64,000 nt of DNA from Desulfovibrionales bacterium (lineage in GTDB: Bacteria; Desulfobacterota; QYQD01): the NCBI GenBank assembly GCA_028715605.1, contig JAQURM010000004.1:124001-188000 (forward strand), given 5' to 3'. A model generated the notes under the pieces. The model was given only the letters and a program-made list of their open reading frames with translations, was not told the origin of the DNA and did no database searches. This document shows, in pieces, positions 35,300 through 45,118 of the stretch. The position numbers and the translations under genes were made by a program. Within the stretch, counting starts at the first letter, position 1, and every line of letters begins with the position of its first letter.

Positions 35300-36565
35300 C
35301 TAAAATGAATGTCCGTGAACTCCGCCCGCTCCTACGCACCAGGTGCAGGCCCAACACCTGACGTAGGCGGTGTGATAATGGCAGTTAAGGCAAGACCCTG
35401 TGCCGCCACAATGGGAATTGTGGTTATGGCAGGCGAGGCAAAGGGATCTGGAATGTGGAGCGCTCCAACTCGCTACAGTGACCCCGTTGACGGATTTTCG
35501 GAGAAGATAGGGACTGGGCGACCCATGCGGTTCATGACAGTCGGTACAACAGAGGATGAAATTAATGTAATTGGCCGCATGGTAAGGGTCTTTCAGGCTG
35601 CCCCAGTTGGAACAGCCCGGCTCTGCACATCCGCATCCTTGGTCGGTAGTGTTCCCATCCACACCAAAACAGCGGGTGATGGACCCGTGATAATCACCGG
35701 GCAGGTAACATGTTCGCTGCGTTTGACCAAAATCGACTTTTTTGAGGTTCCTGCCCAGTGTCGTACTATAGATGTCATTTGTCGCATTGTGACAATCAGA
35801 GCAAAAGGTCACATAATCCGGCAGATTAGAACCATCGGTAGTGGACGAGCCATCAGGTTCATAGGTGGAGGTGGTATTATAGCGGTATGGGGCATGATAC
35901 TGCCCGCCATGGGCAGTGGCATAATCACTCATTTTCTCCCCGGATTCGTCTCCCCAAATGTTATTTCGATCAGTTGGTCTTACAATGGGACCACAGCGTT
36001 TGGCCAGATGCGGATTGTGACAGGCGTTACAGGGATTGGATTCGTTGCCGAAGGTGTCCGGCCACTTTGTCTTTACAAAGTCAAGTACATCCTGGAGATT
36101 GTGGGAAGAGCCGGATACGGGGTTAAAGGTATCATAGATATTATTAGGTGTGGCGAGTGTCGTATTTCCCCCAAACCAGTAACTATAGCTATAATTTGTC
36201 CGGTCGAAGGATACCTGCACCGAACCCGCCCCTTTATGGCAATAGTAGCAAAAGCCCTCTGTCTGACTGGTAAAATTATCCGCGAAGATGGCATATTTTG
36301 AGGCGCTTCCTCCGGCTGGATTAGGCTCTTCTCCATCAATACTGCCATGCTGTTCGTGGCAGTGGCCACAATGGCCTTGGGTGTAACCAATGGTAGCGGT
36401 CGCGCTCCGGTTGACCCCATAACTAGTATTTCCATGGGCCGAGTTAAGGTAGGTACCGGCAAAAAGTGGAAGGGACTTGCACAGGAATATGCTGAGACAA
36501 AGAGAAAGGGCACAGACCGGGAGGCTCAACCATAGTTTCTTACGACGCGGCACTATAACCCTCAC
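35300..36565 (-). CDS. Secreted multihaem c-type cytochrome, copy B
   Basis: 421 residues: signal peptide (LSLPVCALSLCLSIFLCKS) and seven CxxCH sites (CGHCH, CYYCH, CNACH, CSDCH, CTDCH, CLACH, CLNCH), ending CWACTWCVG...GHSF. From GTYLNSAHGNT to the CSDCH region it is nearly identical to copy A (28736-30058), including long identical DNA stretches, while the signal peptide and the part after CSDCH differ more. This points to a fairly recent tandem duplication or gene conversion. The start is probably GTG 36565. It likely carries electrons across the periplasm or at the cell surface. Confidence 0.85.
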   Translation of the reverse strand: MRVIVPRRKKLWLSLPVCALSLCLSIFLCKSLPLFAGTYLNSAHGNTSYGVNRSATATIGYTQGHCGHCHEQHGSIDGEEPNPAGGSASKYAIFADNFTSQTEGFCYYCHKGAGSVQVSFDRTNYSYSYWFGGNTTLATPNNIYDTFNPVSGSSHNLQDVLDFVKTKWPDTFGNESNPCNACHNPHLAKRCGPIVRPTDRNNIWGDESGEKMSDYATAHGGQYHAPYRYNTTSTYEPDGSSTTDGSNLPDYVTFCSDCHNATNDIYSTTLGRNLKKVDFGQTQRTCYLPGDYHGSITRCFGVDGNTTDQGCGCAEPGCSNWGSLKDPYHAANYINFILCCTDCHEPHGSPSPYLLRKSVNGVTVASWSAPHSRSLCLACHNHNSHCGGTGSCLNCHYHTAYVRCWACTWCVGAGGVHGHSF

Positions 36566-36644
36566 TGAAGACAGGAAGTTATGACGGGAACATCTTTAAT
36601 TACTTATCGGCAATATTGCAGCAAGGATTAAGCCTTGTCCCGGG

Positions 36645-37769
36645 CTAGAGCTGATCGTCCTTTGCGGTATGGCAGACGTAGCACCCGGTTTCCTTTGCCA
36701 TGTTTTCGTAATTCCACCTTAGCATGTCAGGATAAGGGCTGCCATGGGCCCGGTGACAGGAGAGGCACATGACCCTGTCCACTCCCGGGGTTACGGTGCC
36801 GGAAACGATACTTACAACCGGACGGGAGACCGGCGTCTGGGGATTATAGGCGGTGTAGGCGGCATATTCGCCCCCGTTGGGTATCTCGGTATCTCCGGCC
36901 GGATGTCTCAGCCAGCTTCCGGCCGCATCCCGGTTGCGGTTCTGCAGGTCCCAACTGTGATAGTCCCGGTGACACCCGGCGCAGAAGTCGCTGATACCCA
37001 TAGGATTTGCAGAGCCCGGAGAGCATGGAGCAGCGGGTTTATCCGCGTCCCGGTACTCATTGTGATCTGCCTGGCCCACCGTCAGTTCCCAGTCAGGGTC
37101 TTCAATCCCTTCCACTCCCGGTCGGCTGGAATGCGGCGGGATATCCCATACCCAGCTCGGCCTGCCCAGGAAGCGATAACACCCGTTTTCTTCTTTTACC
37201 ACGCCGCCCGGAGTCTGGTCCGGGGCGTGATGTCTGGGCACATGGCAACCTATACACCCATTGCCCTGGATAGGATAATGGAACCAGTCGTATCCGGGGC
37301 CAAGCCGGATGCTGGCGAGAGATGCGTGGCATCCGCCGAATCCGCAGCCGACGCCTGTTTCCGAGGAACCCGGCGCCGAAGATAGGGTTTGATCCACGCT
37401 TATCACATTGTGCCCGTAATTGTCGCCGTTATGTTGAACGTAGTAGAAGTTTCCCCCAGCCGTCATCTGCGCGGGTTCAACCGTATTGTAAACAATAGGG
37501 ATCGTACTCTCCCCAAGTGGCTTTGTCGGGGAACCGCCGGTTGAGGAGTGGCAGCCAATGCACGTTGTGTTCAGCAAGTTGTAGCCCGGACCCCCGCGCT
37601 TTGCACTTTCCGTGTATATTTCCGCACCGTTTTGCGAATTGTGCATGGTGTGGCAATTCGCACAGGCGCCTTTTACAGACGCCCAACTTGCTGCAGGAAT
37701 AAACAGCAAAAGGGCCGATAAGAGAAGCAGGATCATACAAACATGGTTTTTTGAAGAAGTCAGACGCAT
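36645..37769 (-). CDS. Secreted multihaem cytochrome with CX4CH site
   Basis: 374 residues with signal peptide (ILLLLSALLLFIPAASWA). Six CxxCH sites are seen (CANCH, two CIGCH, CAGCH, CLSCH, CYVCH), and one wider CGFGGCH that fits a CX4CH haem site. The opening VKGACANCHTMHNSQNG and the MCLSCHRAHGSPYPDMLRW segment are typical of periplasmic cytochromes of the doubled-CXXCH type. It is unrelated in detail to copies A and B but adjacent to B, so probably part of the same electron-transfer chain. ATG 37769 may be too early: a sigma-54-like site lies 14 bases before it, which would favour ATG 37736. Confidence 0.8.
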   Translation of the reverse strand: MRLTSSKNHVCMILLLLSALLLFIPAASWASVKGACANCHTMHNSQNGAEIYTESAKRGGPGYNLLNTTCIGCHSSTGGSPTKPLGESTIPIVYNTVEPAQMTAGGNFYYVQHNGDNYGHNVISVDQTLSSAPGSSETGVGCGFGGCHASLASIRLGPGYDWFHYPIQGNGCIGCHVPRHHAPDQTPGGVVKEENGCYRFLGRPSWVWDIPPHSSRPGVEGIEDPDWELTVGQADHNEYRDADKPAAPCSPGSANPMGISDFCAGCHRDYHSWDLQNRNRDAAGSWLRHPAGDTEIPNGGEYAAYTAYNPQTPVSRPVVSIVSGTVTPGVDRVMCLSCHRAHGSPYPDMLRWNYENMAKETGCYVCHTAKDDQL

Positions 37770-37781
37770 GCCGAAAGCTTA

Positions 37782-37797
37782 CGCAATATATATGCCA
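37782..37797 (-). promoter_or_regulatory. Possible sigma-54 promoter for the cytochrome gene
   Basis: Reverse strand TTGGCATATATATTGCG: TGGCAT, five bases, TTGC, with the required GG-N10-GC spacing. It lies just ahead of the 36645-37769 gene. Only one such match was noticed and no enhancer site was identified. The rest of the 340-base gap 37770-38110 shows no gene or repeat. Confidence 0.35.
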
Positions 37798-38110
37798 AAT
37801 TTATTGCTGTGAGGGAAATTGTTTATCCGCGCGATCTTGCAAGGATTTTGATCTAATATTCTAAAATGTTATGAATTACAAGTAAAAAAACACGGTCTTG
37901 TGGAAGAGTATTTCCCTCGGTTGAGAAAAACTTTTCACACTATTGGATAATAGACTTCCATTTGCGCTTTTTCCTAAAACTAGACCGCAAAAGGTGAGTG
38001 GACCTGTATTTGTTTCTATGGGTGAGCAAAGGGCAACAACTACGTCAGTGACAGGTATTGTTGCTGTTATGAGTTGGTTGAACGCAAGTCCGATGTGACT
38101 CGTCCCTTGG

Positions 38111-38734
38111 TTACTTACTCTTCAGTTCCTCAATCCATTCCGGCGGGGCGCCGGCGCGGTAGGCATCCCGGATGAGGTTCTCTTCAAGCATGTACTTGGC
38201 CTTTTGAAGTTTTTCTTCCAGTCCCGGCGTGATCTCCTGCAACCGTTTTAATTCCCGGTAGTCATCAATGAGCGGGCCCTGGTTAAGGATGATACCCTCT
38301 TCTGTGCGTGTTCCCTGCCTTACCCTTCCCCGGCGTAAGGTCGCTATATCCTCATTATTTTTTTTAACTTGCTCGGTTAACCGCTTGACCTCATCCTGCC
38401 ACTTTTTCTTTTGCCCCAGCCACCATTCTTTATTCTGTCCCCTGACATCGGTGCGGGTATCCGGCTTTTCCTCCGATGATACATGCGGCAGCGCAGGTAA
38501 TACGGACGGCGCTACTGATTTCTCCGGTGCGGGTGGCGGGGATAGCCGCCTATCTATGGTTTTTTGCTCTGCGCGGCCTTTAAATTTGGAAGGTACATTT
38601 CCTGGATTATCTGTGTAATGTACTACGCCCTTCTCGTCTGTCCATTTATATATCGTACCTTGGGCGAAGGAAACAGATGCAGAAATCACACAGACGGTAG
38701 CGATAACCAGCTTAAACCAAAAGGATATTTTCAT
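38111..38734 (-). CDS. Exported DUF4124-domain protein
   Basis: 207 residues: signal peptide (MKISFWFKLVIATVCVISA), then a DUF4124 domain (GTIYKWTDEKGVVHYTDNPG, about residues 27-50), a proline-rich linker and a long charged coiled coil (90-200). DUF4124 proteins are periplasmic and common in proteobacteria; their function is not settled. The 3' end has been duplicated at 27859-28014. It is separately placed and not obviously part of an operon. Confidence 0.8.
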   Translation of the reverse strand: MKISFWFKLVIATVCVISASVSFAQGTIYKWTDEKGVVHYTDNPGNVPSKFKGRAEQKTIDRRLSPPPAPEKSVAPSVLPALPHVSSEEKPDTRTDVRGQNKEWWLGQKKKWQDEVKRLTEQVKKNNEDIATLRRGRVRQGTRTEEGIILNQGPLIDDYRELKRLQEITPGLEEKLQKAKYMLEENLIRDAYRAGAPPEWIEELKSK

Positions 38735-38750
38735 CTGAAAATCTCCCTGT

Positions 38751-38842
38751 ATCCCCCTTTTCCAAAGGGGGAATTGATGGGACCCCGTCTTTCCCCAAAG
38801 GGGGGCTTAAGGAATGCCCCCGTTTTAGTAAAGGGGGAGTAA
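38751..38842. repeat. Poly-C/poly-G palindromic repeats
   Basis: Several short inverted repeats: CCCCCTTTTCCAAAGGGGG, then TCCCCAAAGGGGGG, then CCCCCGTTTTAGTAAAGGGGG. A similar motif (CCCCCTTTTTGGAAAGGG) occurs at 53937-53954. They probably fold in RNA from either strand and may end transcription between the two reverse-strand genes. Confidence 0.6.
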
Positions 38843-38844
38843 GG

Positions 38845-40194
38845 TCAGAGTATGAGCTCAACAAATACAGTAGTGCCTTTGCCTACCTCACTCAATATCT
38901 TTATAGTACCGTTATGCCTTTTTAATATCTCTCGGGAAACAGTAAGCCCCAGGCCACTGCTTATGGTCTTGGTAGTAAAGAACGGTTCAAATATTTTGTC
39001 CAGGACATCGGCGGGTATGCCCACTCCTGAATCGGCTATCTCAATGCGCATGCGGGATGGCGGGGGATCCGACACGTGGCTGGTTATGATGCGGAGGTGT
39101 CCTCCCTTGGGCATAGCACTTACGGCATTGGAAAACAGGTGGATGAAAACCTCCTCCAGCTTTTTCTTATCGCCTAATACCATGGGCATGTTTTCTTCAA
39201 GGTATTGATGCACGGCAATGCCGCTCTTGGCAAGTGTATCTTCAAAGAGGAGCAACACATCTATAATCAACTTGTTGATATTTAACTGACGCCGTTCTAT
39301 AGGAAATTCCGTAGAGTAAGTCAGTACATCATTTAAAAAGCGTTCCAGGCGGCCGACCTCGCTTATGATAATCTCCACATATTTTTTTTCCGGCATTTTT
39401 AGCCTGGTCCGGCGCTGGATCAGATTGGCAAAACCGCCGACAACGGTCAGCGGATTGCGTATCTCATGGGCAATTTTGGCGGAGATCTGTCCGATGGCGA
39501 CCAACTTTTCCGCCCTAAGCAGATATTCGTGGGTCTCTTTAAGGGCCCTGGTTTTTTCATCAACGATCTGTTCCAAGAGGTCTATACGTCCTCTGATATC
39601 AATGGAACGGAGAAAATCGGACATTTCCTTGCCTGTCCTTCCCCACTCCGCAGCCGGCTTTACCTGCCAGGAACAGGCAGGGTCGCCTTTGCCGCGACAG
39701 GCTGTTTCTAAACAGAGGGCGGTATGGCCGATAACGGCGCTGACATAGCCCGATACCAAACCTTCCAGGGTCCAGCATACGCTATGTTTTTCCAGCCCGA
39801 AATGTTTGAGGTGTTGTTCGACCTCAAAGGAATCCAGCCACTTTCCTTCCATATAGAGATGTTTTTTGTCAGGGGCAACCTCTATTTTGATGTCAACCGG
39901 CTGGGCCAGGCCCTTTATAGTGTGTAAATCGCAGACTGCCTGCAGCCGTTCCCGGTCGTTTTCCCAGGAAAAATCCTTGGCCAGATTGATAGCCTCTACA
40001 TAACCAGCCTGGTATCCTAACCGGAAGAGGACCCCCTTGGTTATCTCGTCGCCCAGGGTATTAATAAGATCCTTTCTTAAAAAACCCAGCCCATCCGTGG
40101 AAAAGAGCAGAAAACGATTTTTACCCAGATGGATATGTCCGGCTTGAAAGTCGATCTTCATTGATGCAGCCAGGTCTTCAGGCTTCATAATCAT
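38845..40194 (-). CDS. Sensor histidine kinase with XylR_N/V4R sensor
   Basis: 449 residues. The N-terminal 180 residues match the XylR_N and V4R ligand-binding modules (NRFLLFSTDGLGFLRKDL; LVSGYVSAVIGH; CRGKGDPACSW, whose cysteines may bind metal). A short coiled coil leads to HisKA (AHEIRNPLTVVGGFANLI, with the phosphorylated His) and an HATPase domain (EVFIHLFSNAVSAMPKGG, ADSGVGIPADVLDKIFEPF). No membrane helix is present, so it senses a cytoplasmic signal. No response regulator is next to it. It is an orphan kinase, divergent from the cyclase gene. Confidence 0.85.
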   Translation of the reverse strand: MIMKPEDLAASMKIDFQAGHIHLGKNRFLLFSTDGLGFLRKDLINTLGDEITKGVLFRLGYQAGYVEAINLAKDFSWENDRERLQAVCDLHTIKGLAQPVDIKIEVAPDKKHLYMEGKWLDSFEVEQHLKHFGLEKHSVCWTLEGLVSGYVSAVIGHTALCLETACRGKGDPACSWQVKPAAEWGRTGKEMSDFLRSIDIRGRIDLLEQIVDEKTRALKETHEYLLRAEKLVAIGQISAKIAHEIRNPLTVVGGFANLIQRRTRLKMPEKKYVEIIISEVGRLERFLNDVLTYSTEFPIERRQLNINKLIIDVLLLFEDTLAKSGIAVHQYLEENMPMVLGDKKKLEEVFIHLFSNAVSAMPKGGHLRIITSHVSDPPPSRMRIEIADSGVGIPADVLDKIFEPFFTTKTISSGLGLTVSREILKRHNGTIKILSEVGKGTTVFVELIL

Positions 40195-40543
40195 CTCCCG
40201 GGAGCGCTGTTTGTGTTGTCAGATTAACCACAGAGCACACAGAGAAACAAAAAGGTATTAATAAGTTTAAAGTTCAAATCAATGACAAATCCCAAAGTTC
40301 AATAATCAACTGACACTACCGTTTTTTTGTTCCTTGGAAAATCTTTAATTTTCTCCGTGAAACCTGTGGCTATTTTGCCGCCATGGACGGACGCAGCAAA
40401 ATAATTGTATCAGTTTTGGGGTCAGGAATACAACCAAAAAGGTATAAATTTGTAAGGGAATTTAAAATCTTAGCCCAGGATGCCGATAAAAACAGATGAA
40501 TACATTCCACCGGAGTGGACTGTCTTTAAACAGGATGTCTTAA
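40195..40543. other. Intergenic region with dispersed repeats
   Basis: Divergent promoter region between the histidine kinase and cyclase genes. It holds an ACAGAG-rich tract (40229-40255) like that at 23893-23912 and a stretch AAGTTTAAAGTTCAAATC... (about 40264-40305) also found at 48993-49035. No gene or clear promoter box was seen. Confidence 0.5.
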
Positions 40544-43195
40544 ATGGCCATTGCAGACCCCAAAATACCGCCGATTACCCATAAGATAGCGGTTGTTTTT
40601 ACAGATATAGTCGCCTCCAGCCTCTTTTTCAAGACGTACGGCAACATGGCCGGACGCCGGATGCTCGAAGAGCATAATAAGATGCTCATCCCAATTATTA
40701 AGGAACACAGCGGGCTTGTAGTCAAGACGGTCGGCGACTCTATCATGGCCTACTTTTTAAATCCTGCTGAGGCCGTAAAATCGGCGATAAAGATGCAGAA
40801 GAGACTGGCCCAATTTAATTTAAGCCAGGAGGAAGACCATAAAATACGTATCCGTATAGCCATCCATTACGGTGACGGCCTTATCGAAAAGGAAGATATT
40901 TTTGGGGATGTAGTCAATGTCGCCGCCAAGATACTACCTCTGGCGGAATCAGGCACTATCTATGTGAGTGAGGAGGTAACATTAGTTATTGGCAACGGGC
41001 TGCCGCTTCGTTATGAAGAGGTGTCTCCGGGTGACGACTCCGATTTGCCGGGCCAGGGGGTCTATCGGGTATTATGGGAAGACGATTTAGATCTATTGCC
41101 CGTAACCAACATTATCGTTCTGGTCAATCCGGTCCCATTTCTTGGCGAGAAGGCTTTTGGCAAAAAGTGGCTGTTTTTTCTCCAGGCCGTATATAGCTAC
41201 CTGAATGAAGGGGCCACTGAAACCAGGATCCTGGGAAATAAGATGATCTTTTCTTGCTATGACGATCTGCCCGAGACGTTATCGCGCCTTCTTGATCTGT
41301 TGGTTGCCCTGCGGGGCAAGTATTTAATGGAAACACCCCTGGAGAGCCTCCCCCTTCAGATTATTCTGCATAAAGATACAACTAACTGTAAAGATGACTC
41401 CTTTGTTGGAGCGTTGTCCATAGGATGGGAAAACTTAAAACCGGATGTTGTTTACCTGACAAAGCCGGCCTATGATTCCTGGCTGGAAAACAGGCCGGGA
41501 GACTGCGATTTTAAGCTGGTTCCGCACGGCAAGGACATTTACCGTGTGGAGACAGATGGCGCGGACCTTATAGAAGATAGAGTGCTTTTCCCGCATCGTG
41601 AGATCATGGCCCTGGGCAATAGAAGGGAGTGTTTTTACTGTGGCTCGCGCCGCCACCACTTAAGCGCCTGCCCCTCAAAAAATCTGCAACTTCCAGCCAA
41701 GGCCCTCACGCAAATAGGCCACTTATCCCTTGATAGGGTGAGCCGGTGTTTTTCCCGGGCATTCAATAACCCGGAACAATACAACGAAGGTCTGGCTAAC
41801 CTTAAAGAGAGTGACCTGCAGTCTATTTCCGAACAGAATGAGGCGCAGATAGCTTATCACGCCTTTTTTGATCTTATGGAGATCTATCAACTGAGATTTG
41901 TACGGCGCGTCTGGCGTGCAGAGGCCACCGGCTGGAATAGGTTTCTGGGCGCCGAGAGCGGGCAGAAAGAAGAAGGCGGGACGTTGTGGCTGGCCATGGA
42001 TTGCCTCCGCGTAGGCCAACTGGAAAAAACCGAGTATTTTTTAAAAGCAGGTGAGGATAAAAGCGGCAGAGACTACAGGCTTTACATGCTCAAGGGATTT
42101 CTCCATCTGGAAAAGGAAAACCATTATGAGGCCCTTTACCAGTTTGAAAGGGCGCGGGAACTTTCAAATAATCCCTTACAACGCATTTATACACTTTTTT
42201 TGGTTGCCCGTATCCATGAGATACTTGAAGATTATGGCAAGGCAGAGGAGCTGATAAACAGTATTATATTTCTTGAACCCCAGTGCGTAGAGGCCCATTA
42301 TCGTAAGGTGGCGCTGCTCACTAAGATGGGCCTTTACGACTCGGCCATGAGCAGGTTAAAAAACATTATATTGCAACAAAAAGACTTTTTCCTGCCCGCC
42401 CTCATTGATCCTCAATTGCTTTCGATGCAGAGAATCCTGGAGCCGCTCCTGGCCGGGATGCTCGAAGAGTCACGACTCAGCGCCACCGATGCCGTTCAAC
42501 GGGCCGAGACCGCGATTAATGTCCTTGATGACTGGCTGGAAAAAGAAGAAGAGGCCTACAAGGAAAACAGGACGCTGGCAGATAAGATGAGGCAACTCAT
42601 GGCACAAAACAGCTATTTGGGCTATACAGAGGCTGAAGATATCGCCCGTTCGCTTGCCAGCCGTTGTCGTCAGGTTCTTATCAATATGAGGGCGGGCCTT
42701 CACAAGATAATCTTATTATATGGTCATCAGATAAAAGGATATGAACTCTACTGGAAGGGATACCCGCTTAAGGGGCTTTTCAAAGGCGTAGAGCCCCGGT
42801 TGCAGCAGATCCGGGAGAAGTTAAATTATGCGGCGGCGCTGGCCAGACGAGATGAGGCCAGTCTGTTTAAGCGGGCTCGAACCCTCGTGGATGAGATGGC
42901 ATCGGAACTGAAGGAAATGGTTTCTGTTGTGCATAAGATGGAACTAATGGAGAATCTTTTCCGGAACCTGCGGCAGTTCGGAAAACGAGTATTAATATTA
43001 GAAGCCGTAGTGCTCATCCTGGGGATAGCCGTGTACCCCGTTATTCTTTTTTATGTAAACCGTCTCTATCCGGTATTTGAATGGAATACCTTCAATGACC
43101 TCTGGCAGCATCAAAAAGGTGTTCTATTCATTGGGGGCATAGCCGGATTTCTCACGGCAGTGGCGCTGACCTTTAAAGACATCTGGCGAGACTGA
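40544..43195 (+). CDS. Class III nucleotide cyclase with CCHC zinc knuckle
   Basis: 883 residues. Residues 12-160 are a class III cyclase domain: metal aspartates D21 (VFTDIVASS) and D65 (TVGDSIMAYF) are kept, and N125 is present (DVVNVAAKI), but the usual catalytic arginine is K129. At 363-376 lies CFYCGSRRHHLSAC, an exact C-X2-C-X4-H-X4-C zinc knuckle. Residues 450-620 are TPR-like helices and the C-terminal 100 residues carry two membrane segments (VLILEAVVLILGIAVYPVIL and GVLFIGGIAGFLTAVAL). It may make cAMP or cGMP; activity with Lys in place of Arg is uncertain. Confidence 0.8.
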   Translation: MAIADPKIPPITHKIAVVFTDIVASSLFFKTYGNMAGRRMLEEHNKMLIPIIKEHSGLVVKTVGDSIMAYFLNPAEAVKSAIKMQKRLAQFNLSQEEDHKIRIRIAIHYGDGLIEKEDIFGDVVNVAAKILPLAESGTIYVSEEVTLVIGNGLPLRYEEVSPGDDSDLPGQGVYRVLWEDDLDLLPVTNIIVLVNPVPFLGEKAFGKKWLFFLQAVYSYLNEGATETRILGNKMIFSCYDDLPETLSRLLDLLVALRGKYLMETPLESLPLQIILHKDTTNCKDDSFVGALSIGWENLKPDVVYLTKPAYDSWLENRPGDCDFKLVPHGKDIYRVETDGADLIEDRVLFPHREIMALGNRRECFYCGSRRHHLSACPSKNLQLPAKALTQIGHLSLDRVSRCFSRAFNNPEQYNEGLANLKESDLQSISEQNEAQIAYHAFFDLMEIYQLRFVRRVWRAEATGWNRFLGAESGQKEEGGTLWLAMDCLRVGQLEKTEYFLKAGEDKSGRDYRLYMLKGFLHLEKENHYEALYQFERARELSNNPLQRIYTLFLVARIHEILEDYGKAEELINSIIFLEPQCVEAHYRKVALLTKMGLYDSAMSRLKNIILQQKDFFLPALIDPQLLSMQRILEPLLAGMLEESRLSATDAVQRAETAINVLDDWLEKEEEAYKENRTLADKMRQLMAQNSYLGYTEAEDIARSLASRCRQVLINMRAGLHKIILLYGHQIKGYELYWKGYPLKGLFKGVEPRLQQIREKLNYAAALARRDEASLFKRARTLVDEMASELKEMVSVVHKMELMENLFRNLRQFGKRVLILEAVVLILGIAVYPVILFYVNRLYPVFEWNTFNDLWQHQKGVLFIGGIAGFLTAVALTFKDIWRD

Positions 43196-43237
43196 TGTAA
43201 AGTTGACAGAACACCACTTTTTGTTTAATTTCGTCCC

Positions 43238-45118
43238 ATGTCCACTACGTATCCCAGGGTTTATGATGTCATCGTCGTTGGCGCCGGGCACGCCGGTTGC
43301 GAGGCGGCCCTGGCCGCGGCCCGTTTAGGGCATCCCACCCTGCTCATTACTATAAATATCGATACCATCGGGGCTATGTCCTGCAATCCGGCTATCGGCG
43401 GCCTGGCCAAGGGCCATCTGGTCAAGGAAATTGACGCCCTGGGTGGGGAGATGGCCATAAATACCGATGAGACCGCCATCCAGTTCCGGCGTCTGAATAC
43501 CAAGAAGGGCCCGGCCGTCTGGTCCTCGCGGGCCCAGGTGGACCGGCTCCTCTATCGGCTGCGCATGAAGTCGGTCCTGGAAAACCAGGTCAACCTGGAC
43601 ATCAAGCAGGCCATGGCGGATAGCCTCATAGTAGAGAACGGCGCAGTCAGGGGGCTTGAGACCTCCGTGGGCGAAAGGATCGGGGGGAAGGCGGTTATTC
43701 TGACTACGGGCACCTTTTTGAACGGCCTCATCCATATCGGTCTCAAACAGTTTGCGGCCGGGCGGATGGGCGATCCCCCCTCCCAGCGGCTTTCCCGGTG
43801 TCTGAAGGCTATGGGATTTACTATCGGGAGACTAAAGACCGGAACCACTCCCCGTTTAGATGGTAAGACCATCGACTTCAGTAAGCTGGAAGCCCAGCAT
43901 GGAGACGACCCGCCGCACCTCTTTTCTTTTCGAAGCAAGGGGGCCATACAGAAACAGGCGCCCTGCTATATAACTTATACCAACGAGCGCACCCATGAGG
44001 TTATCCGGCAGGGGCTGGACCGTTCTCCGCTCTTTACCGGCATTATAGAAGGCGTGGGGGCGCGCTATTGCCCGTCTATCGAGGATAAGGTGGTGCGTTT
44101 TGCGGATAAGGAACGCCATCAGATATTTCTTGAGCCTGAGGGACTTGATACTACAGAGATTTACCCTAACGGCACCGCCACCAGTCTGCCGGTGGATATA
44201 CAACTGGCCATGCTCCGGACTATTCCGGGACTGGAGAAGGTGGAGGTTATACGGCCCGGCTATGCCATAGAGTATGACTATGTTGATCCTCAACAGCTAA
44301 AACCGTCTCTGGAAACCAAGCTGGTATGCGGGCTGTTCCATGCCGGTCAAATAAACGGGACCAGCGGTTATGAAGAGGCAGCCGCCCAAGGCCTGATGGC
44401 GGGCATAAATGCGGTTTGTTATGTGGAGGGCAGGGAGCCGGTTATCCTGGATCGTTCGCAGGCCTATATCGGCGTGCTTATCGATGATTTGGTTACCAAA
44501 GGCACCAATGAACCTTACCGTATGTTCACCTCCCGGGCCGAATATCGTCTCCTCTTACGTGAAGATAACGCCGATCTACGGCTTACAGAGCTTGGCCGTG
44601 CTGTCGGCCTGGTTACAGACGATGCCTATGCCATCTGCCAGGCAAAAAAGAAAAAGATAGAAGAGGCATTAGCCGGATTACATGGGATTAAGCTCCCGCC
44701 TAATACCGCCAACAGCGATTGGCTGAGGGGCTGTAACAGCGCCCCGCTTAAAAATATCACTTCGCTGGCTGATCTTCTGCGCCGCCCCGAGTTGTCCCTG
44801 AAGGATATTATTCCATTGTATCCTGTTTTAGCCGATCTGCCGCCTCAAGCGGCCGGCGAACTGGAAGTCACGATTAAGTACGAAGGCTATGTGCGGAGAC
44901 AGGCTGAGCAGGTAGAGCGTTTCAAGAAGCTGGAAGGTTGTCTGGTCCCGGAAGATATAGATTTCAGAACTCTTCCGGGTATATCGCGGGAGGTACAGGA
45001 GAAGCTGGATCGTATCCGTCCCCGCTCCCTCGGACAGGCCGCGCGCATTTCGGGCATCACGCCGGCGGCTGTTTCCATCCTTCACATTCATCTTAAAAAG
45101 AGAGGTTATGCGCTATGA
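43238..45118 (+). CDS. mnmG: tRNA wobble-uridine modification enzyme MnmG
   Basis: FAD-dependent subunit that, with MnmE, installs the (carboxymethyl)aminomethyl group on U34. [21 protein letters not shown] is the FAD-binding loop (shortened here to [15 protein letters not shown]), [20 protein letters not shown] and [12 protein letters not shown] are family motifs. 626 residues is normal. nadE overlaps its stop by four bases. No mnmE gene is nearby. Confidence 0.95.
   Translation: MSTTYPRVYDVIVVGAGHAGCEAALAAARLGHPTLLITINIDTIGAMSCNPAIGGLAKGHLVKEIDALGGEMAINTDETAIQFRRLNTKKGPAVWSSRAQVDRLLYRLRMKSVLENQVNLDIKQAMADSLIVENGAVRGLETSVGERIGGKAVILTTGTFLNGLIHIGLKQFAAGRMGDPPSQRLSRCLKAMGFTIGRLKTGTTPRLDGKTIDFSKLEAQHGDDPPHLFSFRSKGAIQKQAPCYITYTNERTHEVIRQGLDRSPLFTGIIEGVGARYCPSIEDKVVRFADKERHQIFLEPEGLDTTEIYPNGTATSLPVDIQLAMLRTIPGLEKVEVIRPGYAIEYDYVDPQQLKPSLETKLVCGLFHAGQINGTSGYEEAAAQGLMAGINAVCYVEGREPVILDRSQAYIGVLIDDLVTKGTNEPYRMFTSRAEYRLLLREDNADLRLTELGRAVGLVTDDAYAICQAKKKKIEEALAGLHGIKLPPNTANSDWLRGCNSAPLKNITSLADLLRRPELSLKDIIPLYPVLADLPPQAAGELEVTIKYEGYVRRQAEQVERFKKLEGCLVPEDIDFRTLPGISREVQEKLDRIRPRSLGQAARISGITPAAVSILHIHLKKRGYAL

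Noticed and set aside
35309-36301. 330-codon open frame antisense to cytochrome copy B
   Set aside because: The cytochrome on the other strand has a signal peptide and seven haem motifs; the antisense product resembles nothing.
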